A DNA stretch of 64,000 nt, taken from contig NZ_JAPZVQ010000002.1 in the NCBI RefSeq assembly GCF_027622945.1, positions 41,214-105,213 of the forward strand, in the 5' to 3' direction. The position numbers were made by a program, and so were the translations under genes. Source of the DNA: Glycomyces lechevalierae. GTDB lineage: Bacteria; Actinomycetota; Actinomycetes; Mycobacteriales; Micromonosporaceae. This document shows, one piece after another, positions 1 to 8,765 of this stretch. The number at the start of each line of letters is the position of its first letter. Position 1 is the first letter of the stretch. The notes below the pieces were generated by a model. That model was given only the letters and a program-made list of their open reading frames with translations. It made no database searches and had not been told where the DNA came from.

Positions 1-102
1 CGCGGGCCGCACCTACCCTCACTGTAACCCACCGCCCGGGCCCCGCACGGTTCGCCAAGAGCGCCGTGCGTGCCGCGGCCTCCTGTACGAGGAGGTACAT
101 CA

Positions 103-543
103 ATGTCCGCTACACCGATCAGGGTGGTCGTCGCGAAGGTCGGGCTCGACGGGCACGACCGGGGCGCGAAGGTCGTGGCGCGGGCGCTGCGCGACGCGGG
201 CATGGAGGTCGTCTACACCGGCCTCCACAACTCCCCCGAGCAGGTCGTGGCGACCGCGCTCGCCGAGGACGCGGACGCGATCGGCCTGAGCATTCTCTCC
301 GGCGCGCATATGACGCTGTTCCCGCGAGTACTGCGACTACTCGACGAAGCGGATGCGCGCGACATCGTCGTCTTCGGCGGCGGCATCATTCCCGACCAGG
401 ACGCGGCGGAACTGCGCGAAGCCGGAGTGGCCGCGATATTCGGTCCCGGGGCCTCGACGCAGGTGATCGCCGAATGGGTGCGCGACCATGTTCCCTCGCC
501 CGGTGTCGCCTCACCCGATCAGGGCCGTCCCGCAGCCGTCTGA
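103..543 (+). CDS. Cobalamin-binding (mutase C-terminal-like) protein
   Basis: A 146-residue stand-alone B12-binding domain, like the small or C-terminal domain of methylmalonyl-CoA mutase family enzymes. It has the DGHDRG motif (D16-G21), whose His18 would be the lower cobalt ligand, then a SxLSGAH segment and a GGGIIP loop, the three hallmarks of the base-off Rossmann-like cobalamin fold. In the family such a subunit pairs with a separate TIM-barrel catalytic subunit to isomerise acyl-CoA thioesters; no such partner is in the window. The start was chosen at 103 because a strong AGGAGG lies 7-12 bases upstream. sucCD downstream would use succinyl-CoA, the product of methylmalonyl-CoA mutase, which fits metabolically. 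The substrate is not readable from this domain alone. Confidence 0.85.
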   Translation: MSATPIRVVVAKVGLDGHDRGAKVVARALRDAGMEVVYTGLHNSPEQVVATALAEDADAIGLSILSGAHMTLFPRVLRLLDEADARDIVVFGGGIIPDQDAAELREAGVAAIFGPGASTQVIAEWVRDHVPSPGVASPDQGRPAAV

Positions 544-592
544 CCGGCATTCACCTGCGGAAACGCCCTGGCCAAAAAATTCTCTGAGAAGA

Positions 593-621
593 CCGTAACC
601 GGCCGCGAGCGCCCTCGTTCT
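593..621 (+). promoter_or_regulatory. Possible ECF-type promoter upstream of the hairpin trio
   Basis: CCGTAACC at 593-600 and CGTTCT at 616-621 are separated by 15 bases. They resemble the element found in front of the rsbN-like gene (CCGTAACC, 16-base spacer, CGTTGT). If active, transcription would begin near 628 and run through the hairpins into sucC. This rests on motif similarity only. Confidence 0.25.
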
Positions 622-748
622 TAATAGTGTCGGACGCAGTGCAATACAGCGGAAGACGCATCGGCAGCGGGCCGAAAGGCCGCTATTGAGAAAGACCGCC
701 GCGGCACCGGGAGTTCACTCTCGGTACGGATCGCGGCAATATCGCACG

Positions 749-894
749 GTTTGTAGAGCTGTGCCACAAACTGCCGATGCCCTGTCGATTGAGGGGTGGC
801 GATAGGGCATCGTGCCTAAGGGAGTCAAGCCTTTGAGGGGTGGGCTTGATTCCCGCTAAGGGGACCGGACGCCTGAGGGGTGCGTCCGGTCCCC
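749..894. ncRNA. Three tandem hairpins with one shared loop sequence (candidate structured RNA)
   Basis: Hairpin 1 pairs 775-787 with 800-812 (13 bp, one G-U). Hairpin 2 pairs 820-831 with 843-854 (12 bp, one G-U). Hairpin 3 pairs 860-872 with 882-894 (13 bp, perfect). The stems are unrelated in sequence, yet every loop contains TGAGGGGT (791-797 region, 834-841, 874-881). The linkers before hairpins 2 and 3 both end in CTAA. A weaker 6-bp hairpin (749-754/766-771) precedes the trio. Such a pattern suggests selection on the loop, as in RNAs that present a repeated binding site. It lies 300 bases before sucC and may be a long leader or an independent RNA. The strand is undecided: read on minus, the loops are C-rich (ACCCCTCA). 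No U-tract follows. Confidence 0.55.
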
Positions 895-1191
895 GCCTCT
901 ATGCCCCGTTCCGCGAACCGCCCGGGGTCGTCGCCGCCGCCCGAACCGGCGCACCCGGCCGCCGCGATCCCGCTCCGGCGCTCACTTCTCCGCTCCCGGG
1001 CCGTGAAGGCCCTGCACGGGCCCGTGTCAACGGCTTTTCAGCCTGACTCGTCACACCGGCGCAATGCCGGGCGTAACCGCCCCGTGCCTGGGATTACCCT
1101 GCGATTACGGGCACCTGTACCCGAACCCCGCCCACCGGCGGGGACGGCCGGGCCCGGTCAAAGAAGACTAGCTAGTGGAGCGGACTCTACA
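895..1191 (+). other. Gene-free leader region before sucC
   Basis: I see no convincing reading frame here. An open frame in phase with sucC extends back through this stretch, but its composition is arginine/proline-rich and unlike SucC. A GGAG at 1177-1180 is the probable ribosome binding site for the GTG start of sucC. No clear sigma-70 promoter is visible. Confidence 0.4.
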
Positions 1192-2370
1192 GTGGATCTG
1201 TACGAATACCAGGGCCGCGCACTGTTCGCCCGGCACAACGTGCCGGTACTGGACGGCGGCGTCGCCACCACCACGCAGGAGGCCGTGGAGCTCGCTGAGC
1301 GCCTCGGTGACCGGGTGGTCGTCAAAGCACAGGTGAAGGTCGGCGGCCGAGGCAAGGCGGGCGGCGTCAAACTCGCCGACAACGTCGACGAGGTCAAGAC
1401 CCACGCCACCAACATCCTCGGCATGGACATCAAGGGCCACACCGTCGAGAAGGTCATGCTCACCGTGACCGCCGACATCGACGAGGAGTACTACTTCTCC
1501 TACCTGCTCGACCGGGCGAACCGCACCTTCCTGTGCATCGCCTCGACCGCGGGCGGCATGGAGATCGAAGAGGTCGCGCACACCGCGCCCGAGAAGGTCG
1601 TGAAGCTCCCGATCGACGCCGGCGTCGGCGTCACCCCGGAGATCGCGGACGACATCGTCACCAAGGCGGGCTTCCCCGAGGACCTGCGCGACCAGCTCGT
1701 CGACGTGTTCGTCAAGCTCTGGGGCGCGTTCGTGTCCGAGGACGCGACGCTCGTCGAGGTCAACCCGCTCGTGCGCACGCCCGAGGGCAAGATCCTCGCG
1801 CTCGACGCGAAGGTCACCCTGGACGAGAACGCGGACTTCCGCCACCCCGAGAACGCCGAGTTCGAGGACAAGTCGGCGGTGGACCCGCTCGAGCAGCGCG
1901 CCAAGGACTCCGGCCTGAACTACGTGAAGCTCGACGGCTCCGTCGGCATCATCGGCAACGGCGCCGGCCTGGTCATGTCCACCCTCGACGTCGTGTCCTA
2001 CGCCGGCGAGAACCACGGCGGCGTCAAGCCCGCGAACTTCCTCGACATCGGCGGCGGCGCCTCTGCCGCGGTCATGGCGAACGGCCTCGAAGTGGTCCTC
2101 TCGGACCCGCAGGTCAAGTCCGTGTTCGTGAACATCTTCGGCGGCATCACCGCCTGCGACGAGGTCGCCCGAGGCATCCTCGGCGCCCTCCAGACCCTCG
2201 CCGACCGCGGCGAGAACGTCACCAAGCCGCTCGTCGCCCGCATCGACGGCAACAACGCTGAAGAGGGTCGCCAGATCCTCGCCGACGCGAACCACCCGCT
2301 CATCACCGTGGTCGAGACCATGGACGCCGCGGCCGACAAGGCCGCCGAGCTCGCGAACAAGGGGGCCTAG
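1192..2370 (+). CDS. sucC: Succinate-CoA ligase, beta subunit
   Basis: A 392-residue protein of normal length for the ADP/GDP-forming succinyl-CoA synthetase beta chain, which with SucD converts succinyl-CoA, phosphate and NDP to succinate, CoA and NTP in the TCA cycle. It opens with the typical [12 protein letters not shown] segment. It carries the ATP-grasp domain with the glycine-rich [10 protein letters not shown] loop near residues 50-60, and the C-terminal ligase domain with [15 protein letters not shown] and [13 protein letters not shown], which contacts CoA and the SucD phosphohistidine. GTG at 1192 was chosen because the family-conserved N-terminus begins there. sucD follows after four bases, so the pair is translationally coupled. 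Confidence 0.97.
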   Translation: MDLYEYQGRALFARHNVPVLDGGVATTTQEAVELAERLGDRVVVKAQVKVGGRGKAGGVKLADNVDEVKTHATNILGMDIKGHTVEKVMLTVTADIDEEYYFSYLLDRANRTFLCIASTAGGMEIEEVAHTAPEKVVKLPIDAGVGVTPEIADDIVTKAGFPEDLRDQLVDVFVKLWGAFVSEDATLVEVNPLVRTPEGKILALDAKVTLDENADFRHPENAEFEDKSAVDPLEQRAKDSGLNYVKLDGSVGIIGNGAGLVMSTLDVVSYAGENHGGVKPANFLDIGGGASAAVMANGLEVVLSDPQVKSVFVNIFGGITACDEVARGILGALQTLADRGENVTKPLVARIDGNNAEEGRQILADANHPLITVVETMDAAADKAAELANKGA

Positions 2371-2374
2371 TCCA

Positions 2375-3262
2375 ATGGCGATCTTCCTCAACGAGAACAG
2401 CAAGGTCATCGTCCAGGGCATGACCGGCTCCGAAGGCATGAAGCACACCCGCCGCATGCTCAAGGCCGGCACCGAGATCGTGGGCGGCGTCAACCCGCGC
2501 AAGGCCGGCACGAAGGTCGACGTGGACGGCGTGAGCCTCCCCGTGTTCGCCTCCGTCGCCGAGGCCATCGCCGAGACCGGCGCGAACACCTCCGTCGTGT
2601 TCGTGCCCCCGGCGTTCTGCAAGGCCGCCGTCATCGAGGCGATCGACGCCGAGATCGAGCTCGCGATCGTCATCACCGAGGGCATCCCGGTGCACGACTC
2701 CGTGACCTTCTGGAACTACGCCGAGGCCAAGGGCAACAAGACCCGCATCGTGGGCCCGAACTGCCCCGGCATCGCCTCCCCCGGCAAGTCGAACGCGGGC
2801 ATCACCCCGGCCGACATCACCGGCACGGGGCCGATCGGCCTCGTCTCCAAGTCGGGCACGCTGACCTACCAGCTCATGTACGAGCTGCGGGACCTCGGCT
2901 TCTCGACCTCCGTCGGCATCGGCGGCGACCCGGTCATCGGGACCACCCACATCGACTGCCTCAAGGCGTTCGAAGAGGACCCGGAGACCAAGGCGATCGT
3001 CATGATCGGCGAGATCGGCGGCGACGCCGAGGAGCGCGCGGCCGAGTACATCAAGAACCACGTGACGAAGCCGGTCGTCGGCTACATCGCCGGTTTCACC
3101 GCCCCCGAAGGCAAGACGATGGGCCACGCGGGCGCCATCATCTCCGGTTCGGCCGGCACCGCCGAGTCGAAGAAGGAAGCCCTCGAGGCCGCCGGCGTCA
3201 AGGTCGGCAAGACCCCGAGCGAGACCGCGCGCCTCATGCGCGAGGTCATCGAGAACCTCTAA
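2375..3262 (+). CDS. sucD: Succinate-CoA ligase, alpha subunit
   Basis: A 295-residue CoA-binding subunit of succinyl-CoA synthetase, full length. The N-terminal Rossmann CoA-binding domain begins [20 protein letters not shown]. The phosphohistidine loop is GHAGAIISG, with His251 as the residue phosphorylated during turnover. GPNCPGI and SKSGTLTYQ belong to the ligase domain. The ATG is four bases after the sucC stop with little Shine-Dalgarno of its own, so it depends on coupling. A strong hairpin terminator follows 19 bases after the stop. Confidence 0.97.
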   Translation: MAIFLNENSKVIVQGMTGSEGMKHTRRMLKAGTEIVGGVNPRKAGTKVDVDGVSLPVFASVAEAIAETGANTSVVFVPPAFCKAAVIEAIDAEIELAIVITEGIPVHDSVTFWNYAEAKGNKTRIVGPNCPGIASPGKSNAGITPADITGTGPIGLVSKSGTLTYQLMYELRDLGFSTSVGIGGDPVIGTTHIDCLKAFEEDPETKAIVMIGEIGGDAEERAAEYIKNHVTKPVVGYIAGFTAPEGKTMGHAGAIISGSAGTAESKKEALEAAGVKVGKTPSETARLMREVIENL

Positions 3263-3280
3263 GGGCCGCAGAGCAACACA

Positions 3281-3312
3281 AAGGGCCGGACGGCGTCGAC
3301 CGTCCGGCCCTT
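3281..3312 (+). terminator. Terminator of sucCD
   Basis: A perfect 13-bp inverted repeat (3281-3293 with 3300-3312) with a 6-base loop, starting with AA and ending in TT. It sits 19 bases after sucD. Confidence 0.85.
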
Positions 3313-3409
3313 CGCCATATCCGTTGCGCGCGTATCGATCCGGCCGCCGGGATGTACCGGACCGGCCACGGACGGTCCCCGGCGCGCCCGCGGTCACTAC
3401 CATCAGGGC

Positions 3410-4132
3410 ATGCCCGACGAGCCCCCGTCCCCCGCCCGCCGCAGACCCGCCCGCACCGCCGCCACGGTCGGGTGGGCGCTGCTGCCGCTGGTCCCCGTGC
3501 TCGGCGGCACGCTCGCGACCGCCCTCGCCGCCGGGCGGCGCCCCTCCTGGACCACCGCCGTACCGCTGGTCCTCTACCCGGCCTCGCTGGTCGCGTTCGT
3601 CGCGTTCATCATGCCGTTCCCCGTCGGCGAGAGCCCGGTATGGGCCGACGCGCTCGCGTTCGTGTCGCTGTTCGCCTCCACGGTCGGCGCGAGCGCGCAC
3701 CTGTTCGCCATCCGCCGATACGTCTGGGCCCCTGTGGAAACGCGCCCGCCTTCGCCCCCGAAGCAGCCCCGGCAGCGGAAGCCGGCCGTCGCCGGCCCGG
3801 ACTGGGTCTCGCCCGCGCTCGACCGGGCGGCGCGGCTCCGCGAGGACGCCCGGCGCCTCGCCGAAGGCGACCCGGCGCTGGCCAAGCGCAACGGGATCGG
3901 CCGCCCCGAGCTGCCCCGGCAGGTCGACGACGGCGGGCTCGTCGACCTCAACCACGCGCCGGTCGAGGTCCTGCGGGAACTGCCCGGGTTCAACGAGTCG
4001 ACCGCGCGGCGCGTCCGCGAACGCGTGGAGCGCTTGGGGCCCTTCCACGGCATCGACGAGGTCATCGTCGAGATCGACATCGCGCCGGGCTTCGAGAAGC
4101 ACATGCGGGAGTACGCCCTGTTCCTCCCCTAG
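3410..4132 (+). CDS. Membrane protein with C-terminal helix-hairpin-helix (ComEA-like) domain
   Basis: A 240-residue protein with about three hydrophobic segments (roughly residues 18-40, 49-68 and 78-100), a proline/lysine linker, and a C-terminal domain of the ComEA helix-hairpin-helix kind. The core reads VDLNHAPVEVLRELPGFNES followed by an arginine-rich helix and LGPFHGIDEV. HhH pairs of this kind bind DNA backbone nonspecifically in competence proteins, but in actinobacteria the same module also occurs in membrane proteins of unknown role. Nothing nearby (no comEC) supports DNA uptake. ATG at 3410 is the first start giving a normal cytoplasmic N-terminus. It converges with the exported propeller gene, with only 13 bases between the stops. 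Confidence 0.7.
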   Translation: MPDEPPSPARRRPARTAATVGWALLPLVPVLGGTLATALAAGRRPSWTTAVPLVLYPASLVAFVAFIMPFPVGESPVWADALAFVSLFASTVGASAHLFAIRRYVWAPVETRPPSPPKQPRQRKPAVAGPDWVSPALDRAARLREDARRLAEGDPALAKRNGIGRPELPRQVDDGGLVDLNHAPVEVLRELPGFNESTARRVRERVERLGPFHGIDEVIVEIDIAPGFEKHMREYALFLP

Positions 4133-4145
4133 CCCGGCTTCGCGT

Positions 4146-5123
4146 CTACTGTGGCTTGAAGTACAGCGAGAACCTGCGCGCGCCCTCCGCGCCGGAGGCG
4201 AAGCCCATGTGGAGCCGCGGGGTCGAGGTCGACTGGACCGCGATGCCTTCGGGCTCACGGTAATCGAGGGAGTACGCGGCCTCGGTGCGGCGGCGCTCGA
4301 CGAGCTTCCCGGTGCGCACGTCCACACAGGAGAGGCGCGTGTTCCCCTTCCCTGACGGCGGGTTCGCGCCCGACTCGGCGGTGTAGGCGGTGCCGGTGAG
4401 CTGGTAGACGTAGTCGCCGTGGAGGCACCAGCCTTGCAAGACCTCGCCGTCGTCGATCCCCGTCTGCGTGAAGGTGTGCAGCGGTGAGAAACGCTGGTTC
4501 TTGAGGTCGGCGAGCTTGAACACCCGGTAGTTCATGGTGCTGCCCGAGCGGTAGCGGATGGCGATGCGGCCGTTGCGCGCGTCGATGCTCGGGGTGTTGC
4601 TGGTCGACCCCGCGTGGGCGCGGTAGACCGGCAGGGAACTCGAGCCGTACGTCAGGGTCTTCGCGTTGGCGAACGTGAAGCGGGTGACCGCGCGGCCGTA
4701 GCCGGAGCCGCTGTTGTTGTCGGTCTCGGTCCAGATCCACGGGGTCGAGCCTTCGAGTTCGACGCCCATCGCGACGCCGTGCCCGAAGCCCTTGAGGGTC
4801 ATGTACCCGAGCTTCGCGCCCGCGTGGTCGAGCTTGGTGAGCACGAGGTTCCCCGCGAGCTCGTCGCCGGTGGCCTGGAGGACGTACAGGTGCTCGTTGG
4901 TGTCGTCGAACGCGAACGACTGGAGCACCGTGGTGTGGTGGAGGGCCTTCTCGCGCAGGAACTTCTGCGCGCCCTTGTCGAGGTCGAAGACGCCGCCGGG
5001 AGTGTCGGCCCGGGCGAGCGGACTCCACAGGAAGCCGGCGCCGAGGGCGAGCGCGGAGGCGGCACCGGCGCCCCCGAAGAGCAGGGAGCGGCGCCGGAGC
5101 CGGGGAGCGGGACGGTCGGTCAT
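4146..5123 (-). CDS. Tat-exported beta-propeller protein (TagC/phage receptor-binding-like)
   Basis: A 325-residue exported protein. The N-terminus has a twin-arginine signal (RLRRRSLLFGG, then a hydrophobic stretch ending in ARA near residue 39). The mature part has repeated blades such as LQSFAFDDTNEHLYVLQAT and GWCLHGDYVYQLTGTAY. It resembles proteins annotated as teichoic acid biosynthesis protein C in actinobacteria and the P68 receptor-binding/TagC-like propeller fold. That name is inherited, and a direct role in teichoic acid synthesis is not shown by the sequence. Tat export implies folding in the cytoplasm, perhaps with a cofactor or metal. The start was chosen at 5123 so that the signal peptide is N-terminal; GGAAGG lies upstream. 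It is a single gene, divergent from the amidohydrolase. Confidence 0.7.
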   Translation of the reverse strand: MTDRPAPRLRRRSLLFGGAGAASALALGAGFLWSPLARADTPGGVFDLDKGAQKFLREKALHHTTVLQSFAFDDTNEHLYVLQATGDELAGNLVLTKLDHAGAKLGYMTLKGFGHGVAMGVELEGSTPWIWTETDNNSGSGYGRAVTRFTFANAKTLTYGSSSLPVYRAHAGSTSNTPSIDARNGRIAIRYRSGSTMNYRVFKLADLKNQRFSPLHTFTQTGIDDGEVLQGWCLHGDYVYQLTGTAYTAESGANPPSGKGNTRLSCVDVRTGKLVERRRTEAAYSLDYREPEGIAVQSTSTPRLHMGFASGAEGARRFSLYFKPQ

Positions 5124-5302
5124 GAACGGAGCCTTCCAAGTCGGGGGCATACGCCTACAAGCACTCGTACGCCGTAGTCCGCCCACTCCGTTGCAAGACC
5201 GGACCGAGGCCCGTGGGCGTGTCGGCGCCGCCGCGCAGTACATTGACGGCGGGCACTAGCCGCGCGGCCAGTTGGGCCGCCGTGACGCGTTGGGAGAGGC
5301 CG

Positions 5303-6544
5303 ATGACCGAGGGCAGTACGTTCTTCACGAATGCCGCCGTGCTCGACACCGCCGCCGGGGAGATCACGCGCGGGCAGCGCGTCCTGGTGCGCGGCAACGA
5401 GATCGCCGCCGTCGGGCCCGACCTCGAGACGCCCGGTGACGCCCGCGTCCTCGACCTCGCCGGGAAGACCCTCATGCCCGGACTCATCGACTGCCACGCG
5501 CACGTCAACGCCCACACCGCGAACCTCGCCGGGCTCGCCGACGAGTCGCCCGCGTACGTGGCCCTGAAGGCCGCCAACGAGATGCGGGAGATGCTGCACC
5601 GCGGCTTCACCACCGTGCGCGACCCCGGCGGCGCCGACTTCGGCCTGCACGAGGCCCTCGCCGAAGGCGTCATCGAGGGCCCGCGCCTGTACTTCGGCGG
5701 GAAGGCCCTCTCGCAGACCGGCGGCCACGGCGACGGACGCCCGCGCGGCCGCGCCGTCCGCGAGGACCACCAGTGCTGCCCCGACCTCTCCACGGTCTGT
5801 GACGGGGTGGACGAAGTCCGCAGGGCCGCCAGGGAACAGCTCCGCACCGGCGCGCACCACGTCAAGATCATGCTCTCCGGCGGCGTCGCGTCCCCGACCG
5901 ACCGGATCGACTCGACCCAGTTCTCGATCGAGGAGATCCGCGCGATCGTCGAAGAGGCCGAGGCCGCCAACCGGTACGTCGCCGGGCACGCCTACACCGC
6001 GCGGGCCATCAACCGCGGCCTCGCCGCCGGGGTGCGGTCGATCGAGCACGGCAACCTCCTCGACGAGTCCAGTGTGGAACTGTTCTTGGAGCACGACGCG
6101 TTCCTGGTGCCCACCTTGGTGACCTACGAGCGCATGGCCGTCGAAGGCGCCGACTACGGGCTCCCCGCGGCCAGCCGCGAGAAGAACCCCATCGTCCTCG
6201 AAGCGGGCCTGCGCGCACTCGAGATCGCCCACCGCGCCGGCGTCAACATCTGCTACGGCTCGGACCTGCTCGGCGGCATGCGCCGACACCAGTTGCAGGA
6301 GTTCGCGATCCGCGGCGCGGTCATCCCCGCCGCCGACGTCATCCGCTCCGCCACCGTCACCGCCGCGCGGCTCCTCGGCGAGTCGGGCCGCCTCGGCCAG
6401 ATCGTCCCCGGCGCCCTCGCCGACCTCCTCGTCATCGACGGCGACCCGCTCGCCGACCTCGCGGCCCTCACCGACCCCGACACGCACCTGAAGCTGATCA
6501 TGCAGGGCGGCAACGTCAAAGCCGACCGCCTCGCCGCCGCCTGA
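5303..6544 (+). CDS. Metal-dependent amidohydrolase (imidazolonepropionase/prolidase-like)
   Basis: A 413-residue amidohydrolase-superfamily enzyme. The HxH metal site is in LIDCHAHVNAH (about residue 68). Further ligands lie in the CSP-like middle region (GAHHVKIMLSGGVASP supplies the lysine/bridging region), VAGHAYTARA, SIEHGN, and the GSDLLGG aspartate near residue 318. It ends with the small beta-domain TGxLGxIVPGALADLLVIDGDPL that is typical of the imidazolonepropionase-like and Xaa-Pro dipeptidase-like branch (annotated as amidohydrolase family protein). It would hydrolyse a C-N bond in a cyclic amide or dipeptide; the substrate cannot be predicted. ATG at 5303 follows GGGAGAGG. It has no operon partner, and the kinase gene starts 95 bases later. 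Confidence 0.85.
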   Translation: MTEGSTFFTNAAVLDTAAGEITRGQRVLVRGNEIAAVGPDLETPGDARVLDLAGKTLMPGLIDCHAHVNAHTANLAGLADESPAYVALKAANEMREMLHRGFTTVRDPGGADFGLHEALAEGVIEGPRLYFGGKALSQTGGHGDGRPRGRAVREDHQCCPDLSTVCDGVDEVRRAAREQLRTGAHHVKIMLSGGVASPTDRIDSTQFSIEEIRAIVEEAEAANRYVAGHAYTARAINRGLAAGVRSIEHGNLLDESSVELFLEHDAFLVPTLVTYERMAVEGADYGLPAASREKNPIVLEAGLRALEIAHRAGVNICYGSDLLGGMRRHQLQEFAIRGAVIPAADVIRSATVTAARLLGESGRLGQIVPGALADLLVIDGDPLADLAALTDPDTHLKLIMQGGNVKADRLAAA

Positions 6545-6638
6545 CGCCGCTGAACCTGGACTCGCGCGGAGGGGGCGTTTAAGCTTTGACCGAAAACACC
6601 CCTTCTTCGCATGCCGAGCCGCCCGGTGAGGAAACAGG

Positions 6639-8573
6639 ATGCCCGCAGGACAGCTGATAGCCGACCGGTACCGGCTCGACGAGCTCATCGGCGCTGGAGG
6701 CATGGGCGAGGTGTGGCGGGCATTCGACACCGGGCTGCACCGCGACGTCGCCATCAAACTGCTGTACCGCAGCGGCTTCGAAAGCGCCGAAGCGGCGCAC
6801 GCGCGGTTCGTGCGCGAAGCCCAGGCCGTCGCCCGGATCCGGCACCCCGGCATCGCCGTCCTGCACGACTTCGGCGAGGACCCCGGCCCTGACGGGCGCT
6901 CCTACCTGGTCATGGAGTACGTCGAAGGCAGGCCCCTCAGCGCCGTCCTGGCCGATGGCCCGCTGCCGCCGGACACCGCGATGCGCCTGTGCGCCGACGT
7001 CGCCGACGCGCTCGCGACCGCCCACAGCGCCGGGGTCATCCACCGGGACATCAAGCCCGCCAACATCATCGTCGGCACCGACACGCGCCCCCGGCTCGTC
7101 GACTTCGGCATCGCGCTGCTCCCCGACGAGACCGCGCTGACCGGCCCAGACGTGCGCCTCGGCACCCTCACCTACGCCTCCCCCGAGCAGATCGACGGCG
7201 AGCCGCTGACCCCCGCCAGCGACCTGTACTCGCTCGGCGTCGTCGCCTACGAATGCCTCAGCGGCGAGCCGCCGTTCACCGGTCCCAGCCTCTCCCCGGT
7301 CGTCCACGGCCACTTGCACAAACCGCCGCCCGAACTCCCCTCGGACGTCCCCGCTGGCGCCCGGAACGCGGTCATGCGGGCCCTGGAGAAAGACCCTGCC
7401 CGGCGGTGGCGCGACGCGGCCGACCTCGCGGCGGCCTGCCGCGGCGACGCCCCGGACGAGGAAACGACCCTACCGCTCGGGCCGCCACCCGCCAGCGCCC
7501 GCAACGCGCGCCGCCGCACCCTCCTCGCAGCGGCGATCGCCACCCCCATCGCCGCTGGGGCGACAGCGCTCACCCTTTGGCTCAATCAGCATCGCGACAC
7601 TGACACTGATCCGCCCGAAACGGCTATTACGACCGTCCGGCACGACGGGCTCGTGATCGCTGCCCACGACGAACCGATCGAAGCGATCGTCGCCCTGCCA
7701 GGCGAGAACGGACCGGTGGCCTACACCGCCGCTGGAACCCAACTGCGGCAATGGAACCTCGCCGATGGCGCCGCCCTCGGCGCGGCCGAGACCGAGCACC
7801 CCGTCACCGCCCTGCTCCTCGCGCCCGCCCCCGGCGGCGGCGAACGCGTGATCGCCGTCGACCGCGCGTCAGGGGTATACGTCGCCGACACCGCTGCCGA
7901 GTTCACGAGGATCGGCACCGGCGCCTTTGACGCCATTGCCGCCGTATACGCGCCCCACCAGCGCGACCAATCGACCTTGCTCACCGCCATGACCCCGATG
8001 GGCTGCGCCACAGTAGACCTCGACACCGGCGCCGCGGGCCAGGGCATGATCTTCCAGCCCGGTTTCATCGACCACGCCGTCCTCGCCCCCAACCGGGGCG
8101 AACTCGCCGTCGCGCATGCCGAACCCGACGGCGCCGTCGCCCTCCACCACCCTGCCGACGGCAGCGTCGTCGGCCGCGTCCCGCCCCACCCCGACTGGGA
8201 CCCCGAGACCGCCCGCACCGGCGGCCTCTGGTTCACCGAGGGCGACGGCCGCAGCCCGCGAGGACACGTCTACAACGAGACCGACCAGCGGTTCTACCAG
8301 GTCGACCTGTGGACTTACGAGGCCATCGGCGCACCGGTCGCGCTCGGGCCGGTTGGATCGGTCCACGACCTCCGCCTCCTGCCCGACGGGTCGATACTCA
8401 CCATCGAAGACGGCCACGCCACCCTCACCAGCACCGAAACCGGTGCTCGCGTGCGGCTCACGGCCGCAGGCGACCCCGAACCCGTAGCCCTCGCGTCCCT
8501 CCTGACCCCCGACAGCCGGATCGCTCTCACCGGATACGCCGACGGGACTGTCAGGACGTGGCAGCTCGACTGA
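6639..8573 (+). CDS. Membrane Ser/Thr protein kinase with extracellular propeller-like domain
   Basis: A 644-residue Hanks-type kinase of the actinobacterial Pkn/PASTA-less group. The kinase domain (about residues 10-265) has the GAGGMGEV P-loop, VAIK with Lys40, catalytic HRDIKPAN, DFG, and TYASPEQ in place of the APE motif. A single membrane span (about 288-312, TLLAAAIATPIAAGATALTLW) is followed by a roughly 320-residue external region with WD40/PQQ-like blades (for example VYVADTAAEFTRIGTGAFDAIAAVY and a final SRIALTGYADGTVRTWQL). The external propeller could sense a ligand or partner. All catalytic residues are present, so it should be active. It is a single gene followed by a strong hairpin and converges on the peptide transporter operon. 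Confidence 0.92.
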   Translation: MPAGQLIADRYRLDELIGAGGMGEVWRAFDTGLHRDVAIKLLYRSGFESAEAAHARFVREAQAVARIRHPGIAVLHDFGEDPGPDGRSYLVMEYVEGRPLSAVLADGPLPPDTAMRLCADVADALATAHSAGVIHRDIKPANIIVGTDTRPRLVDFGIALLPDETALTGPDVRLGTLTYASPEQIDGEPLTPASDLYSLGVVAYECLSGEPPFTGPSLSPVVHGHLHKPPPELPSDVPAGARNAVMRALEKDPARRWRDAADLAAACRGDAPDEETTLPLGPPPASARNARRRTLLAAAIATPIAAGATALTLWLNQHRDTDTDPPETAITTVRHDGLVIAAHDEPIEAIVALPGENGPVAYTAAGTQLRQWNLADGAALGAAETEHPVTALLLAPAPGGGERVIAVDRASGVYVADTAAEFTRIGTGAFDAIAAVYAPHQRDQSTLLTAMTPMGCATVDLDTGAAGQGMIFQPGFIDHAVLAPNRGELAVAHAEPDGAVALHHPADGSVVGRVPPHPDWDPETARTGGLWFTEGDGRSPRGHVYNETDQRFYQVDLWTYEAIGAPVALGPVGSVHDLRLLPDGSILTIEDGHATLTSTETGARVRLTAAGDPEPVALASLLTPDSRIALTGYADGTVRTWQLD

Positions 8574-8595
8574 GCCGGGCGGCGCGCAGAGGACG

Positions 8596-8635
8596 GCGGC
8601 GCGGCCGAGGCTGTTGCCCTGGCCGCGCCGCTTTC
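8596..8635 (+). terminator. Terminator of the kinase gene
   Basis: A perfect 11-bp stem (8596-8606 with 8621-8631), 14-base loop, followed by a short T-rich run (CTTTCATTTG). It lies 22 bases after the kinase stop. Confidence 0.75.
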
Positions 8636-8644
8636 ATTTGTGTC

Positions 8645-8765
8645 CGTTCAGAGATCGCTGCGCCTTCTGCTCGATCAGAGGTCGCTGCGCCTTCTGCTCG
8701 ATCAGAGATCGCTGCGCCTTCTGCTCGATCAGAGATCGCTGCGCCTTCTGTTCGATCAGAGATCG
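8645..8765. repeat. 27-bp tandem repeat array A
   Basis: GCTGCGCCTTCTG begins at 8657, 8684, 8711 and 8738, an exact 27-base period with almost no divergence, plus partial units at both ends. Each unit also contains AGAGATC/CGATC arms. It fills the space between the converging kinase and dppF genes and supplies the last codons and stop of dppF. A related array lies at 29480-29585 behind lsr2. There are no unique spacers, so it is not CRISPR. Confidence 0.9.

Noticed and set aside
749..894. SAM riboswitch, 6C RNA or plain tandem terminators
   Set aside because: There is no S-box core, the C-run is four rather than six and there are three hairpins, and no U-tract follows. The shared TGAGGGGT with the real S-box at 50465 is a short coincidence in its kink-turn region.
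8645..8765. CRISPR array
   Set aside because: Units follow each other directly with no unique spacers, and no cas genes are present.
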